DNA of 64,000 bases from Ideonella alba (GCF_018069875.1 NZ_JAGQDF010000007.1:124001-188000); one strand, 5' to 3'; shown: positions 1-9,126, counted from the stretch's first letter. Numbers and translations are program-made. The notes: generated from the letters alone by a model not told the origin.

Positions 1-1762
1 CGGTGATGACGCGCGGGCTGGAGACGATCTTGCCCTTGCCCTCGGCCTCGAGGGCCGACAGTTCCAGGTTCAGGAAGCGGTTGGCGGTGGCGCTGAACAG
101 CGTCAGCGCGATGTTGGCAGCCGCCTCGGTGCTGATCGAGCCGGTGTTGGCCGGCAGGTTCACCACCTGGGTGTTGTTGTAGCTGGTGGCGGTGTTGGGC
201 GTCTGGCCGGTCTGGATGCCGGTGTTGACGTAGTTGCCGCCGATGCTGACGTAGTTGCCACCGCCCACGCTGTAGCCGGGCACGCCACCGCGCAGGCCGC
301 GCAGATCGGCCACGCCGAGCTTGGCGCCCAGCGCACGGCCGAACTTGTCGTCGGCCTCGACGATCCGCGCCTCGATCAGCACCTGGCGCACCGGGATGTC
401 GATCTTGGCGATCATCTGCTGCACCTCCTCCAGCTTGGAGGGGATGTCGGAGACGAAGAGCTGGTTGGTGCGCTGCTCGAAGAGCACCGAGCCGCGCGGC
501 GACAGGATGCGCGTGGCGTTGTTGCCCCCGCTGCTGCCCGAGCCCGCGCCACCGCCACCGCCGGTGCTGGTGCCGATCAGCGCCTTGGCCACGTCCTCGG
601 ACTTGGTGTAGTTCAGCTGGAAGGCCTGGGTACGCAGGGGCTCGAGTTCGGCGATCTTCTTCTTCGCCTCGAGTTCGACCTGCTCCTTGGCCGCCAGTTC
701 ATCCTTGGGCGCGATCCACAGCACATTGCCGGACTTGCGCATGCCCAGACCCTTGGCCTGCAGGATGATGTCCAGCGCCTGGTCCCAGGGCACGTCTTTC
801 AGGCGCAGCGTGACGTTGCCGCTGACGGTGTCGCTGGTGACGACGTTGAAGCTGGAGAAATCGGCGATGACCTGCAGCAGCGAGCGGATCTCGATGTTCT
901 GGAAGTTCAGCGAGAGCTTGTCGCCACGGTAGCCAGGGCCCTGCGAGAGCTTGTTCGGGTCCTGCTTGAGCGGGCGCACCTCCAGCACGAACTGGGTATC
1001 GGTCTGGTAGGCGCTGTGTTCCCAGGCACCCCGGGGCTCGACCAGCATGCGCACGCGGTCGCCCGACTGCGTGGTCGACACCGACTGCACCGGCGAGCCG
1101 AAATCGGACACATCAAGCTTGCGACGCAGGCGCTCGGGCAGCGTGGAGCGCAGGAACTCGACCACCAGGTTCTGGCCCTGCTGGCGCAGGTCGACGCCCA
1201 CCTGGGTGTTGGCCAGCGACACCACCACCCGACCCGCGCCATCGGGGCCGCGGCGGAAGTCGATGTCGCGGATCGCCAGTTGCTCCTGGTTCTGGCTGGC
1301 AGCGAAGGACGGCTGGGCCGGCGTGCCGGTGGTGGTCTCGGCCGACGACATGGCCGCGCCGTCAAGCAGCACCAGCAGCGTGTTGCCCTGGACCTGGGTG
1401 CGGTAGTTGGCGGACTGCTTGAGGTGCAGCACCAGCCGGGTGCGCTCACCGGCGCTGGCCACGCTGACACTGCGCACATTGCCCTGCGCCACATCCACAC
1501 TGGAGCGGCCCAGGCCATTGCCGACGCCGGGCAGGTCGATGGCCACCCGCGGCGGCGACTGGATGACGAAGCCACCCGGGTTGCCTGCCAGGGGTTCGGT
1601 GAGCTCGATGCGGACGACGTCGCTGCCGCCCTGCTGGGAGGCGGTGATCGAGCGGACCAGGTTCTCGGCACTGGCCAGACCCGACCAGAGCATCCCTGCC
1701 ACCAGGACCAGCGCAGCGCTGAATCGACTCCTCATCTTGCGTGACTCCAACCCGTTGTTCAT
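1..1762 (-). CDS. pilQ: Type IV pilus secretin PilQ (partial, C-terminus off window)
   Basis: Outer-membrane secretin through which the type IV pilus passes. About 587 residues are visible and the reading frame is still open at base 1, so the C-terminal secretin pore domain is largely missing. An N-terminal signal peptide (hydrophobic stretch ending ...SGLASA) precedes AMIN-type repeats (roughly residues 30-230). Then come an STN-like segment (LSLNFQNIEIRSLLQVIADF) and secretin N-domains with a Gly/Ser-rich insert (GGGGGAGSGSSGG). The start ATG at 1762 overlaps the pilP stop (ATGA), as expected for the last gene of pilMNOPQ. Confidence 0.95.
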   Translation of the reverse strand, partial: MNNGLESRKMRSRFSAALVLVAGMLWSGLASAENLVRSITASQQGGSDVVRIELTEPLAGNPGGFVIQSPPRVAIDLPGVGNGLGRSSVDVAQGNVRSVSVASAGERTRLVLHLKQSANYRTQVQGNTLLVLLDGAAMSSAETTTGTPAQPSFAASQNQEQLAIRDIDFRRGPDGAGRVVVSLANTQVGVDLRQQGQNLVVEFLRSTLPERLRRKLDVSDFGSPVQSVSTTQSGDRVRMLVEPRGAWEHSAYQTDTQFVLEVRPLKQDPNKLSQGPGYRGDKLSLNFQNIEIRSLLQVIADFSSFNVVTSDTVSGNVTLRLKDVPWDQALDIILQAKGLGMRKSGNVLWIAPKDELAAKEQVELEAKKKIAELEPLRTQAFQLNYTKSEDVAKALIGTSTGGGGGAGSGSSGGNNATRILSPRGSVLFEQRTNQLFVSDIPSKLEEVQQMIAKIDIPVRQVLIEARIVEADDKFGRALGAKLGVADLRGLRGGVPGYSVGGGNYVSIGGNYVNTGIQTGQTPNTATSYNNTQVVNLPANTGSISTEAAANIALTLFSATANRFLNLELSALEAEGKGKIVSSPRVIT

Positions 1763-2292
1763 TGCGCCTTCTCCTGTAGCTGGAGGGTGCTGGTGCGCTC
1801 GATCCATTCACCCGCTGCGTCCTGCACGATCTCACGCAGCGTCACGTCTTTCTCGGTGATGCGGGTGATGCGGCCGAAGTTCTGGCCCATGTATTCGCCC
1901 GCCTTCACGTAATGCAGCAGGTTGTCGACCCGGATCAGCGCGAACGGCTTGCCGCCGCGGGTCACGCTGCCGACCATCGCCATGCTGTCCAGCGAAAAGG
2001 CTTCCAGAGGTTCCTTGCGACGGCGCATCTCGGAGGCCAGCACCGCGTTGGGTTGGCGGGTGATCTGCGAGGTGGCCGCCATCTTGCGCGGATTGAACGG
2101 CTCCAGCGCCTTGGCCGACAGGTAGGGCTGCGGCACGAACTTGGTGGGCGGCGTGATCGGCTCGACGCGCGGCCGGATCTCCTTGCGCTGCTGGTCCATC
2201 CAGGCGCTCAGTTCATTGTTGCCGTCGGAACAGGCCGACAGCAGCGCCAGCAGGCCGATGCCCAGCGGCAGGGCGGTCCAGCGCGGGCTCAT
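1759..2292 (-). CDS. pilP: Type IV pilus inner-membrane lipoprotein PilP
   Basis: Pilotin-like lipoprotein that joins the PilMNO inner-membrane complex to the PilQ secretin. The 177-residue product begins with a lipoprotein signal whose lipobox LLSAC gives a candidate lipidated Cys near residue 21. The body carries the PilP pattern, including a proline-rich linker (ITPPTKFVPQPY) and the C-terminal beta domain (GRITRITEKDVTLREIVQD). It sits between pilO and pilQ and overlaps both by four bases, so the proteins are probably translationally coupled. Confidence 0.95.
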   Translation of the reverse strand: MSPRWTALPLGIGLLALLSACSDGNNELSAWMDQQRKEIRPRVEPITPPTKFVPQPYLSAKALEPFNPRKMAATSQITRQPNAVLASEMRRRKEPLEAFSLDSMAMVGSVTRGGKPFALIRVDNLLHYVKAGEYMGQNFGRITRITEKDVTLREIVQDAAGEWIERTSTLQLQEKAQ

Positions 2293-2987
2293 GACGAGCC
2301 TCCCTTCCTCTGTTTGTCCGCGGCAGCGGCACGCTTGACCTCGGCCACCTCGGCAGCATCCAGGTAGCGGTAGGTGCGCGCGGTGGCTTCCATCACGAGG
2401 TTGCCGCTGGTGTCCTTGGTGACCGGCACCAGGCTCAGGTTGTGCAGTGTGACGATGCGCGACAGGTTGGCCACGTCGGCGGCGAAGGCGCCCACGTCGT
2501 GGTATCGGCCCATGACGCGCAGCGAGATCGGCAGCTCGGCGTAGTAGTCCTTGACCACCACCTGGCCCGGACGGAACAGCTCGAACTGCAGGCCGCGGCC
2601 AATGCCGGCCTGGTTGATGTCGGACAGCAGCGCATCCATCTCGGCCTTGCCGGGCAGCTGCTTCTCGAGCTGGGTCACGTACTCCTGGACCTGCTCCTTC
2701 TGCTTGCGCAACTCGGCCAGGTTCACGGCCTGACCCAGCTTGTTGCGGAATTCATCCTTGAGCTTGGGCTCGCGCTCGCGGGCGGCTTCCAGTTCGTCGG
2801 AAGCGCCGCTCAGCAAGGCCGGCCAGCCCAGCAGCACCACACCCAGAACGACCAGCAGCCAGACGGTGAGCTTGGGAATCAGCGGCCACTGGCCGGGCTG
2901 CTTGGGATCGAGCTCGCGGAACTGCCGGCTCAGCCCGTTCAGGCTGGCGGCGATGTCCACGCGCGAAACAGCTTGCTTGGTGGCCAT
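2289..2987 (-). CDS. pilO: Type IV pilus alignment protein PilO
   Basis: Inner-membrane component that dimerises with PilN and aligns the pilus machine in the periplasm. About 232 residues: a short cytoplasmic N-terminus, one transmembrane helix (LTVWLLVVLGVVLLGWPALL), a coiled-coil stretch (ELEAAREREPKLKDEFRNKL) and a ferredoxin-like periplasmic domain. The ATG at 2987 is preferred. It overlaps the pilN stop as TGATG, although a GTG one codon upstream is also possible. Order, size and topology match PilO. Confidence 0.94.
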   Translation of the reverse strand: MATKQAVSRVDIAASLNGLSRQFRELDPKQPGQWPLIPKLTVWLLVVLGVVLLGWPALLSGASDELEAAREREPKLKDEFRNKLGQAVNLAELRKQKEQVQEYVTQLEKQLPGKAEMDALLSDINQAGIGRGLQFELFRPGQVVVKDYYAELPISLRVMGRYHDVGAFAADVANLSRIVTLHNLSLVPVTKDTSGNLVMEATARTYRYLDAAEVAEVKRAAAADKQRKGGSS

Positions 2988-3598
2988 CACTTGCCCTTCG
3001 CGGCGTCGGAGGCAGCGGCAGCACCGGGCTTGACCGGCGACTGCGGACGCTTGATCGTGACGCGCAGATTGAAGTCGAACAGCTTGCGCTGGTCACGGCC
3101 GATCAGCACATCCACGGCCTTGATCTCGACCAGTTCAGGGCGTTCCAGCCAGGTGGAGTTGTAGGCGGTGTTGCGCAGCAGTTCGGAGACGCGCTCATTG
3201 GTCAGGGACAGACCGTTGATGGCAACCGTGGTGCCGGTCTGACGCACCGCCGTCAGGTAAACGCCCTCGGGGGTCTGCTTGGCCAGTTCGTCGAGCAGGT
3301 AGACCGGCACGTTGCGGTCGGTCTGCAGGTTCTCGACGGCCTGCTGGCGGGCCTTCAGGGCGTCGATCTCGGCGCGCAGCGTGGCGATGTCCTTGATCTG
3401 CTCGTCGAGCTTGGCGATCTCGGACTGCAGGAAGGCATTGCGGTCCTGTTGGGCAGAGGTCATCTGCTGCAGCACGCCGTACCACAGGATGACGATGCCG
3501 ACACCGATCAGCGCCGCCAGGCCCAATGCGGAATAGAACGCGCGCTTGCGCTCCTGCCGGCGGGCCTCGCGGTGAGGCAGCAGGTTGATCAGGATCAC
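2987..3598 (-). CDS. pilN: Type IV pilus assembly protein PilN
   Basis: Inner-membrane pilus assembly protein; its short cytoplasmic N-terminal tail (ILINLLPHREARRQERK) is the segment known to bind PilM. A single transmembrane helix follows (roughly residues 23-43), then a coiled coil (QDRNAFLQSEIAKLDEQIKD) and a periplasmic domain. The protein is 203 residues, normal for the family. Translation appears to start at GTG 3598, which overlaps the pilM stop (GTGA). The neighbouring genes fix the identification. Confidence 0.95.
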   Translation of the reverse strand: MILINLLPHREARRQERKRAFYSALGLAALIGVGIVILWYGVLQQMTSAQQDRNAFLQSEIAKLDEQIKDIATLRAEIDALKARQQAVENLQTDRNVPVYLLDELAKQTPEGVYLTAVRQTGTTVAINGLSLTNERVSELLRNTAYNSTWLERPELVEIKAVDVLIGRDQRKLFDFNLRVTIKRPQSPVKPGAAAASDAAKGK

Positions 3599-4674
3599 TG
3601 CACGAACCTCCGCATCGCCAGGCCGCAGGCCGTCAGGTAGGCCGGCGCCTCACGCCGCAGTCGCGACTCGCGCACCGACGGGCCCAGTTTCATGTTCTCG
3701 AAGGGATTGACGACGCGCGACGGGAAGCCGGTCACGTCCTTGACGCGCTCGCGCAGTCCGGGCATCGACGCCGTGCCACCGGCCAGCATCACCTGGTGCA
3801 CCTTGTGGTGCGGCGTGCTGGTGAAGAAGTACTGCAGGGCGCGGCCGACTTCGTGGGCCAGGCTGTCGACGAAGGGGGTCAGCAGCGTGGGCTCGTAGTC
3901 CTCGGGCAGATCGCCGGAGATCTTCTTCTGCTCGGCTTCCTCGTAGGAGAAGCCGTACTGGCGAGAGATCAGCTGGGTCAGCTGCGAGCCGCCGAAGGAC
4001 TGGTCACGGTCATAGAGCAGTTCGCCGTCGCGCAGCACCTTGAGGCTGGTGGTGTCGGCGCCGATCTCGAACAGGGCCACGAGTGCGTCCTTGCCGGTGT
4101 CAGGCATGCCGGCCAGCACCCGCTGCATGGCCATGCGCGAGGCGTGCGACTCGATGTCCAGCACCACCGGCGTCAGTCCGGCCGCCTCGGCCAGACCCTG
4201 GCGGTCCTGCACGCGGTCCTTGCGCGAGGCCGCAATCAGCACATCGACATCGCCAGGCGAGTTGGTGTTCGGGCCGATGACGCAGAAATCCAGGCTGACC
4301 TCGTCCAGCGAGAAGGGGATGTACTGGTGCGCTTCGGACTCGACCTGGATCTCCATCTCGTCCTCGCGCAGCCCGGCGGGCAGCACGATGCGCTTGGTGA
4401 TCACGGCCGACTGCGGCATGGCCATCACGACCTGCCGCGTCTTGGTGCCACTGCGGTTGACGACACGGCGCACCGCGTCGGCGACCTCCTCGAACTTCTC
4501 GACCTGGCCGTCAACGATCCAGCCCTTCTCGAAGGGCTCGCTGGCAAGCCGCTCAAGAATGGGCTCTCCAGAGGCGGTCTGTCCCAATTCCACCAGCTTG
4601 ACACTGGAGGTACTGATATCCAGGCCCACCATCGGAGGGTGCTTGCGGCCCAGCAGGCGATCAAGAAAACCCAC
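3595..4674 (-). CDS. pilM: Type IV pilus actin-like ATPase PilM
   Basis: Cytoplasmic actin-like protein that binds PilN and nucleates the inner-membrane pilus complex. It has 359 residues with the FtsA/PilM fold signature: a phosphate-1 motif (VGLDISTSSVKLVELG, residues 17-32), an acidic second phosphate motif and the C-terminal LAGGTASMPGL adenosine-binding motif. It is the first gene of pilMNOPQ and starts with GTG at 4674, so transcription of the operon should begin in the 4675-4925 gap shared with mrcA. No convincing -35/-10 pair is visible on the minus strand. Confidence 0.95.
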   Translation of the reverse strand: MGFLDRLLGRKHPPMVGLDISTSSVKLVELGQTASGEPILERLASEPFEKGWIVDGQVEKFEEVADAVRRVVNRSGTKTRQVVMAMPQSAVITKRIVLPAGLREDEMEIQVESEAHQYIPFSLDEVSLDFCVIGPNTNSPGDVDVLIAASRKDRVQDRQGLAEAAGLTPVVLDIESHASRMAMQRVLAGMPDTGKDALVALFEIGADTTSLKVLRDGELLYDRDQSFGGSQLTQLISRQYGFSYEEAEQKKISGDLPEDYEPTLLTPFVDSLAHEVGRALQYFFTSTPHHKVHQVMLAGGTASMPGLRERVKDVTGFPSRVVNPFENMKLGPSVRESRLRREAPAYLTACGLAMRRFVQ

Positions 4675-4898
4675 GAAAAGAGGCTCCAGCGACCACAGCT
4701 TGCAGCCGCAAAGTTAACAAAGCACTTCAATCCTATCAGCAAGATTGTTGTGAAACCAAGGTTTTGCAGGCGCCACGGTGGGGGGGGCGTTGCGATTCGC
4801 GCAAAGCTTCGTCAAATGTTGGCGGCTCCTTACCTCTGGTTGCAGGGGCTGGCGGGGCGCCCGCTGCTCGCTGCGCGGGTTCGGCAGGGGGCGCTTCC

Positions 4899-4904
4899 TA
4901 TAAT
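4899..4904 (+). promoter_or_regulatory. Candidate -10 element for mrcA
   Basis: A perfect TATAAT lies 21 bases before the mrcA ATG, giving a predicted leader of about 15 bases. No good -35 is visible 16-18 bases upstream, so this is a one-box call. The surrounding 4675-4925 gap separates divergent pilM and mrcA and shows no other feature. Confidence 0.4.
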
Positions 4905-4925
4905 CCCGCCGCCAACGGACACCCC

Positions 4926-7292
4926 ATGAGCGAACCAGACAGTGCCACGCCCGCCGCCAGCCCGGGTTCCACCCGGACCCGCCTCCCGCTGATCGGCGCG
5001 CTGGGGCGCCTGCTGCTGCTGCTGCTGGCACTGGGGCTGGCCGGCCTGGCCTGTGGCGGCATTGCATTGGCGCTGGCCTACCGCAACCTGCCCGACCTCA
5101 GTGCACTGACCGATTACCGACCGAAGCTGCCGATGCGGGTGTTCTCGGCCGAAGGGACCTTGCTGGGCGAGTTCGGCGACGAACGCCGGCAGTTCGTGGC
5201 CTTTGGCGACATTCCGCGGGTGATGAAGGACGCGGTGCTGGCGATCGAGGACGCCCGCTTCTACGAGCACGGCGGCGTGGACTACCGCGGCGTGCTGCGC
5301 GCCGCCGTCGAGAACCTGCGCGATGCCCACAGCCAGGGCGCCTCGACCATCACCATGCAGGTGGCGCGCAACTTCTACCTGTCGACCGAGAAGACGCTGA
5401 CCCGCAAGCTCTACGAGGTGCTGCTGGCGCTGGACATCGAGCGCCACATGAGCAAGGAGCAGATCCTCGAGGTCTACATGAACCAGATCTACCTGGGGCA
5501 GCGTGCCTACGGCTTTGCGGCCGCCAGCGAGATCTACTTCGGCAAGCCGCTGAAGGACCTGACCATCGCCGAGGCGGCGATGCTGGCCGGCCTGCCCAAG
5601 GCGCCGTCGGCCTACAACCCGATCGCCAATCCGCGTCGCGCCGCCACCCGCCAGCAGTACATCATCGACCGCATGCTGGAGAACGGCTTCATCAACGCCG
5701 AGCAGCATGCCCTGGCCAAGGCACAGGTGCTCAAGCTGCGCCGGCCCACCGACATGCCGGTGCACGCCGAGTACGTGGCCGAAACCGCACGCCAGCTGAT
5801 CTACAGCCAGTACGGGCCCGACGCCTACACCCGTGGCCTGCACGTCTACACCACGATCCGCGCCGCCGACCAGGCCGTGGCCTACCGCGCGCTGCGCAAG
5901 GGCCTGATGGACTACGAGCGCCGCCAGGTCTACCGCGGCCCCGAAGCCTTCGTCGACCTGCCCGCCGACCCCAAGGCGGTGGACGCCCGGGTGGCCGAGG
6001 CGCTGAGCGATCGCCCCGACAACGACGAGCTGCGCGCCGCGGTGGTGCTCGAAGCCTCGCCGAAGAAGGTGGTTGCCGCGCTGCAGTCCGGCGACCTGGT
6101 CACGGTGACCGGCGACGGCCTGCGCCCGGTCACCTCGGGCCTGTCGTCCAAGGCCGAGCCCAAGGTGCAGATCCGGCGCGGCGCGGTGGTGCGCGTCATC
6201 AAGGGCGCCAAGGGCGACTGGACGATGACCCAGTTGCCCGAGGTTGAGGGCGCCTTCGTCTCGATGGACCCGCGCACCGGCGCGCTGGTGGCCCTGGTGG
6301 GCGGCTTCGACTGGGGCAAGAACAAGTTCAACCACGTCACCCAGGCCTGGCGTCAGCCGGGCTCGAGCTTCAAGCCCTTCATCTACTCGGCCGCGCTGGA
6401 AAAAGGCTTCACCCCCAGCACCATCGTCAACGACGGTCCGCTGTTCTTTGACGCCGGCAGCACCGGCAGCCAGCCCTGGGAGCCGAAGAACTACGACGGC
6501 ACCTTCGATGGCCCGATCCCGCTGCGCCGCGCGCTGGCCAAGTCGAAGAACATGGTGTCGATCCGGGTGCTGCAGTCGATCGGCGTGGGCTACGCACGCG
6601 ACTGGGTGACCCGCTTCGGCTTCGACCGCGAGCGCCACGAGCCCTACCTGACGATGGCGCTGGGCGCCGGCTCGGTGACGCCGCTGCAGATGGTCACCGC
6701 CTACGGCGTGTTCGCCAACGGCGGCCACCGGATGACGCCCCTGCTGGTGTCCAAGGTCACCGACGACCGCGGCAAGCTGCTGTTCCAGGCCCCGGCGCGC
6801 GAACTGACCGAGGCCTCGCGGGCCATTGATGCGCGCAACGCCTTCCTGATGAGCAGCCTGCTGCAGGAAGTCACCCGCTCCGGCACCGCCGCCCGTGCCC
6901 AGGCCACCCTCAAGCGCAGCGACATTTACGGCAAGACCGGCACCACGAACGACTCGATGGACGCCTGGTTCGCCGGCTACCACCCCACGCTGGCCGCCGT
7001 CGTCTGGATCGGCTATGACACGCCGCGCAAGCTGGGCGACCGCGAGACCGGCGGCGGCCTGTCGCTGCCGGTGTGGATCGAGTACATGGCCACGGCCCTG
7101 CAGGGCGTGGCGGTGGCCGAGATGCAGCCGCCGGCCGGCATCGTCAACATCGGCAACGAGTGGTACTTCGAGGAGTTCGGTCCGGGCGCCGGCGTCGGCA
7201 CGCTGCGCACCGAGGATGAGGACCAGCGCGTCGTGCCCCAGGCGCCCAGCGACGACGAGCGCCGCAGCATCCTGGACCTGTTCAAACGCTGA
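4926..7292 (+). CDS. mrcA: Penicillin-binding protein 1A (bifunctional glycosyltransferase/transpeptidase)
   Basis: Class A PBP that polymerises glycan strands and cross-links peptidoglycan in the periplasm. From ATG 4926 it has 788 residues: a short cytoplasmic tail, one transmembrane helix (about 23-48) and a GT51 domain with catalytic EDARFYEHGG (Glu108) and QGASTITMQVARN. A transpeptidase domain follows with SSFK (Ser480), SKN (540-542) and KTGT (670-673). All catalytic motifs are intact. The frame is open further upstream, but the leader there lacks membrane-protein character. It lies divergently to pilM, the usual betaproteobacterial arrangement. Confidence 0.96.
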   Translation: MSEPDSATPAASPGSTRTRLPLIGALGRLLLLLLALGLAGLACGGIALALAYRNLPDLSALTDYRPKLPMRVFSAEGTLLGEFGDERRQFVAFGDIPRVMKDAVLAIEDARFYEHGGVDYRGVLRAAVENLRDAHSQGASTITMQVARNFYLSTEKTLTRKLYEVLLALDIERHMSKEQILEVYMNQIYLGQRAYGFAAASEIYFGKPLKDLTIAEAAMLAGLPKAPSAYNPIANPRRAATRQQYIIDRMLENGFINAEQHALAKAQVLKLRRPTDMPVHAEYVAETARQLIYSQYGPDAYTRGLHVYTTIRAADQAVAYRALRKGLMDYERRQVYRGPEAFVDLPADPKAVDARVAEALSDRPDNDELRAAVVLEASPKKVVAALQSGDLVTVTGDGLRPVTSGLSSKAEPKVQIRRGAVVRVIKGAKGDWTMTQLPEVEGAFVSMDPRTGALVALVGGFDWGKNKFNHVTQAWRQPGSSFKPFIYSAALEKGFTPSTIVNDGPLFFDAGSTGSQPWEPKNYDGTFDGPIPLRRALAKSKNMVSIRVLQSIGVGYARDWVTRFGFDRERHEPYLTMALGAGSVTPLQMVTAYGVFANGGHRMTPLLVSKVTDDRGKLLFQAPARELTEASRAIDARNAFLMSSLLQEVTRSGTAARAQATLKRSDIYGKTGTTNDSMDAWFAGYHPTLAAVVWIGYDTPRKLGDRETGGGLSLPVWIEYMATALQGVAVAEMQPPAGIVNIGNEWYFEEFGPGAGVGTLRTEDEDQRVVPQAPSDDERRSILDLFKR

Positions 7293-7327
7293 CCGCCTGG
7301 GCCGCGCGCCGCGCGGCGCCTGTCGAT

Positions 7328-7684
7328 TCAGTGGGCGGCGTAGCTCAGCGCCTGCCCGGCCTGCGCACTGGATTCCTGCGACAGCCGCTGCAGGAATTCC
7401 ACGCCGTCACGCGTGTCGCGCCAGACCTGGCCATCCCAGCGGAAGTGGTAGCCACCGCCGCGCGCCGCCATCCACACCTCGTGCAGCGGCGGCTGGGTGT
7501 TGAGGATGATCTTGCTGCCATTGGGGAAGGACAGTTCGAGCAAGCCACCGCTGCGGTGGGTGTCGATGTCGATCACATCCTCGTCGAGCCAGGCGTCCAC
7601 CTGGCTTTCCACCAGGGACAGCAGGGCATGGGTCAGACGGCGGTAATCGGCGTCGTTGAGCAGGGAATCGGCGGGGGCGGACAT
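7328..7684 (-). CDS. cyaY: Iron-sulfur cluster assembly protein CyaY (frataxin)
   Basis: Small acidic iron-binding protein that modulates the ISC iron-sulfur machinery. From ATG 7684 it has 118 residues, the frataxin size. It shows the acidic first helix (VDAWLDEDVIDIDTHRSGG), the central LELSFPNGSKIILNTQPP sheet and the conserved HEVWMAARGGGYHF(R)W segment. The frame runs further upstream, but that part would overlap lptM on the other strand and lacks frataxin sequence. Divergent cyaY-lptM is a common Burkholderiales pairing. Confidence 0.95.
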   Translation of the reverse strand: MSAPADSLLNDADYRRLTHALLSLVESQVDAWLDEDVIDIDTHRSGGLLELSFPNGSKIILNTQPPLHEVWMAARGGGYHFRWDGQVWRDTRDGVEFLQRLSQESSAQAGQALSYAAH

Positions 7685-7702
7685 CTCGATAAGATCGCGG
7701 TC

Positions 7703-7915
7703 ATGACTGCAATTGCTTCGAGTGTAGAGCCTTCGATTCCCCTTCGTGCGGCGCGGTGGCGTGACGCCTCGCGGTGGTGCATGGCCGCCCTGCTGGCCGC
7801 GCTGGCCCTGCTGGCGGGTTGCGGCCAACGCGGGCCGCTGCAGCGGGTCGAGGCCCGCCCGGCGGCGGCGACGGCCACGCCGGCCTCGCCCGGGGCCAGC
7901 ACGCCCAGCCGCTGA
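7703..7915 (+). CDS. lptM: LPS-assembly lipoprotein LptM (YifL-like)
   Basis: Small lipoprotein of the LptM/YifL family, which helps mature the LptD/LptE lipopolysaccharide translocon. The signature is a hydrophobic signal (AALLAALALLAG) with the Cys lipobox, followed at once by GQRGPL, the conserved motif right after the lipidated Cys. An Ala/Pro-rich tail completes the protein. The start is uncertain: ATG 7703 gives 70 residues with a basic N-region, while ATG 7781 gives a minimal signal peptide. In many relatives lysA follows; here a porin on the other strand does. Confidence 0.8.
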   Translation: MTAIASSVEPSIPLRAARWRDASRWCMAALLAALALLAGCGQRGPLQRVEARPAAATATPASPGASTPSR

Positions 7916-7930
7916 CGCCAGGACCCCATG

Positions 7931-7953
7931 AAAAAGGCCACCCGAAGGTGGCC
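7931..7953 (-). terminator. Rho-independent terminator of the porin gene
   Basis: Read on the minus strand, a perfect 7-bp stem (GGCCACC / GGTGGCC) closed by a TTCG tetraloop is followed by five T residues. It lies 46 bases beyond the porin stop codon, as expected for an intrinsic terminator. Confidence 0.9.
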
Positions 7954-7998
7954 TGGTCTTCTGTGCAGCGGGCCTGCCGGAGCAGGCCTGCAGCATGA

Positions 7999-8952
7999 TC
8001 AGAAGTTGTGCTGGATACCGAAGTCGTAGCCGGTCTTCGGGCCGACCGGTTCGCCACCGCCAACCTTGCCGTAGTCAGCGAACACCTTGGTGCGCTTGGA
8101 CAGGTTGTAGTGGTAGCCGATACCGACCTTCTTCAGCTTGCCAGCGACGGCGTCGTTGTCGCTCACAGCGTAGCCCAGCTTGAAGTCGCCAGCGCCGAAC
8201 GGCACGTTGGCGCCCAGCAGGTAGCCCTTGACGTCCACGCCAGCGACGTTGGTGCCGCGCGAGTAGCCAGCCGACAGGGTGGCGAAGCCGAAGTTGTAGC
8301 GGCCGCCCAGCGACAGGTGCTTGTCATCGGCATCGCCGCCGTTTTCGTAGGCCAGGCCGACGAACAGCGGGCCACCAGCGTAGTTGGTAGCCAGGGCGAA
8401 CGGACGCTTGGCGCGGCCACCGTTGACGGCACCGGCGTCAGCAACCTGGGCAGCGATGTTGAAGCCCGAAGCGCTGAAGTGGTACTCGATCTGCGAGTCG
8501 TAGCGGACCTTGCCGGCGCCGGCAGGGCCGGTGGAGCCGCTGATCATGCCGATGTTGCGCAGGGCGCCCTGGGTGTCGCCACCGAACGGGTCGATCTGGT
8601 TCTGCACCATCAGGAAGCCGACGACGTAGTCGCGGCCCAGACGGATGTGGCCCCAGTCGCCCATCAGGCCGACGGTGCTGTAGCCGTTCCAGAACTTGGC
8701 AGCGGCGCTGTCGCCGGTGGCCGGGTTGAAGCGGTGCTCGATGCCGAACGTGGCCTTCAGGCCGCCGCCCATGTCTTCAACACCGCGGAAGCCCAGGCGG
8801 CTGCCAGCGACGTCCAGCAGGGTCTTGTCGGTGGTGCCGATGGCCTTGCCAGCTTCAACGTTCAGCTTGCCGTAGATGGTGACCGACGATTGGGCCGAGG
8901 CGGCACCGGCGAAAGCGCCGAGCACGGCCAGAGCGAGCAGAGATTTTTTCAT
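7999..8952 (-). CDS. Gram-negative trimeric porin
   Basis: Outer-membrane general diffusion porin of the Burkholderiales type (OmpC-like, Gram_neg_porin family). 317 residues with a clear signal peptide (MKKSLLALAVLGAFAGAASA), then mature QSSVTIYGKLNVEAG. The L3-side motif GSRLGFRGVEDMGGGL is present, and the protein ends in ...GIQHNF with the terminal Phe needed for BAM recognition. It is monocistronic, with its own promoter and terminator. The length is slightly short for the family (usually 330-390). Confidence 0.93.
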   Translation of the reverse strand: MKKSLLALAVLGAFAGAASAQSSVTIYGKLNVEAGKAIGTTDKTLLDVAGSRLGFRGVEDMGGGLKATFGIEHRFNPATGDSAAAKFWNGYSTVGLMGDWGHIRLGRDYVVGFLMVQNQIDPFGGDTQGALRNIGMISGSTGPAGAGKVRYDSQIEYHFSASGFNIAAQVADAGAVNGGRAKRPFALATNYAGGPLFVGLAYENGGDADDKHLSLGGRYNFGFATLSAGYSRGTNVAGVDVKGYLLGANVPFGAGDFKLGYAVSDNDAVAGKLKKVGIGYHYNLSKRTKVFADYGKVGGGEPVGPKTGYDFGIQHNF

Positions 8953-9098
8953 TTCAACTATCTCCTAGGTTGAACAAGAGGTCCCGATCGGGAGAGAACC
9001 CGGATCACCTGGCAGGTGGGGCTGATCAGGCCAACCTCCTCATCGGAAGTTGCCGATATTGCACCAGAGGGAGCTCCGGACTGCCAAGCTTTGGCAGG

Positions 9099-9126
9099 TA
9101 AATAGAAAAACCCTGTTGTCTGGCAA
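9099..9126 (-). promoter_or_regulatory. Candidate sigma-70 promoter of the porin gene
   Basis: On the minus strand TTGCCA (9126-9121) is followed after 16 bases by TATTTA (9104-9099). The pair is flanked by two inverted repeats: CTGCCAA-GCT-TTGGCAG at 9081-9097, just downstream of the -10, and GTTGT...ACAAC around 9114-9129, over the -35. This is a plausible operator arrangement. It gives a leader of about 140 bases to the porin ATG. Confidence 0.45.

Noticed and set aside
4830-6983. Very long open frame antisense to mrcA (over 700 codons)
   Set aside because: It is the complement of a GC-rich gene with all PBP motifs; the predicted protein is low-complexity Arg/Gly/Ala/His and has no recognisable domain. 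The same explains similar long antisense frames under ilvA, boxC and dadA.
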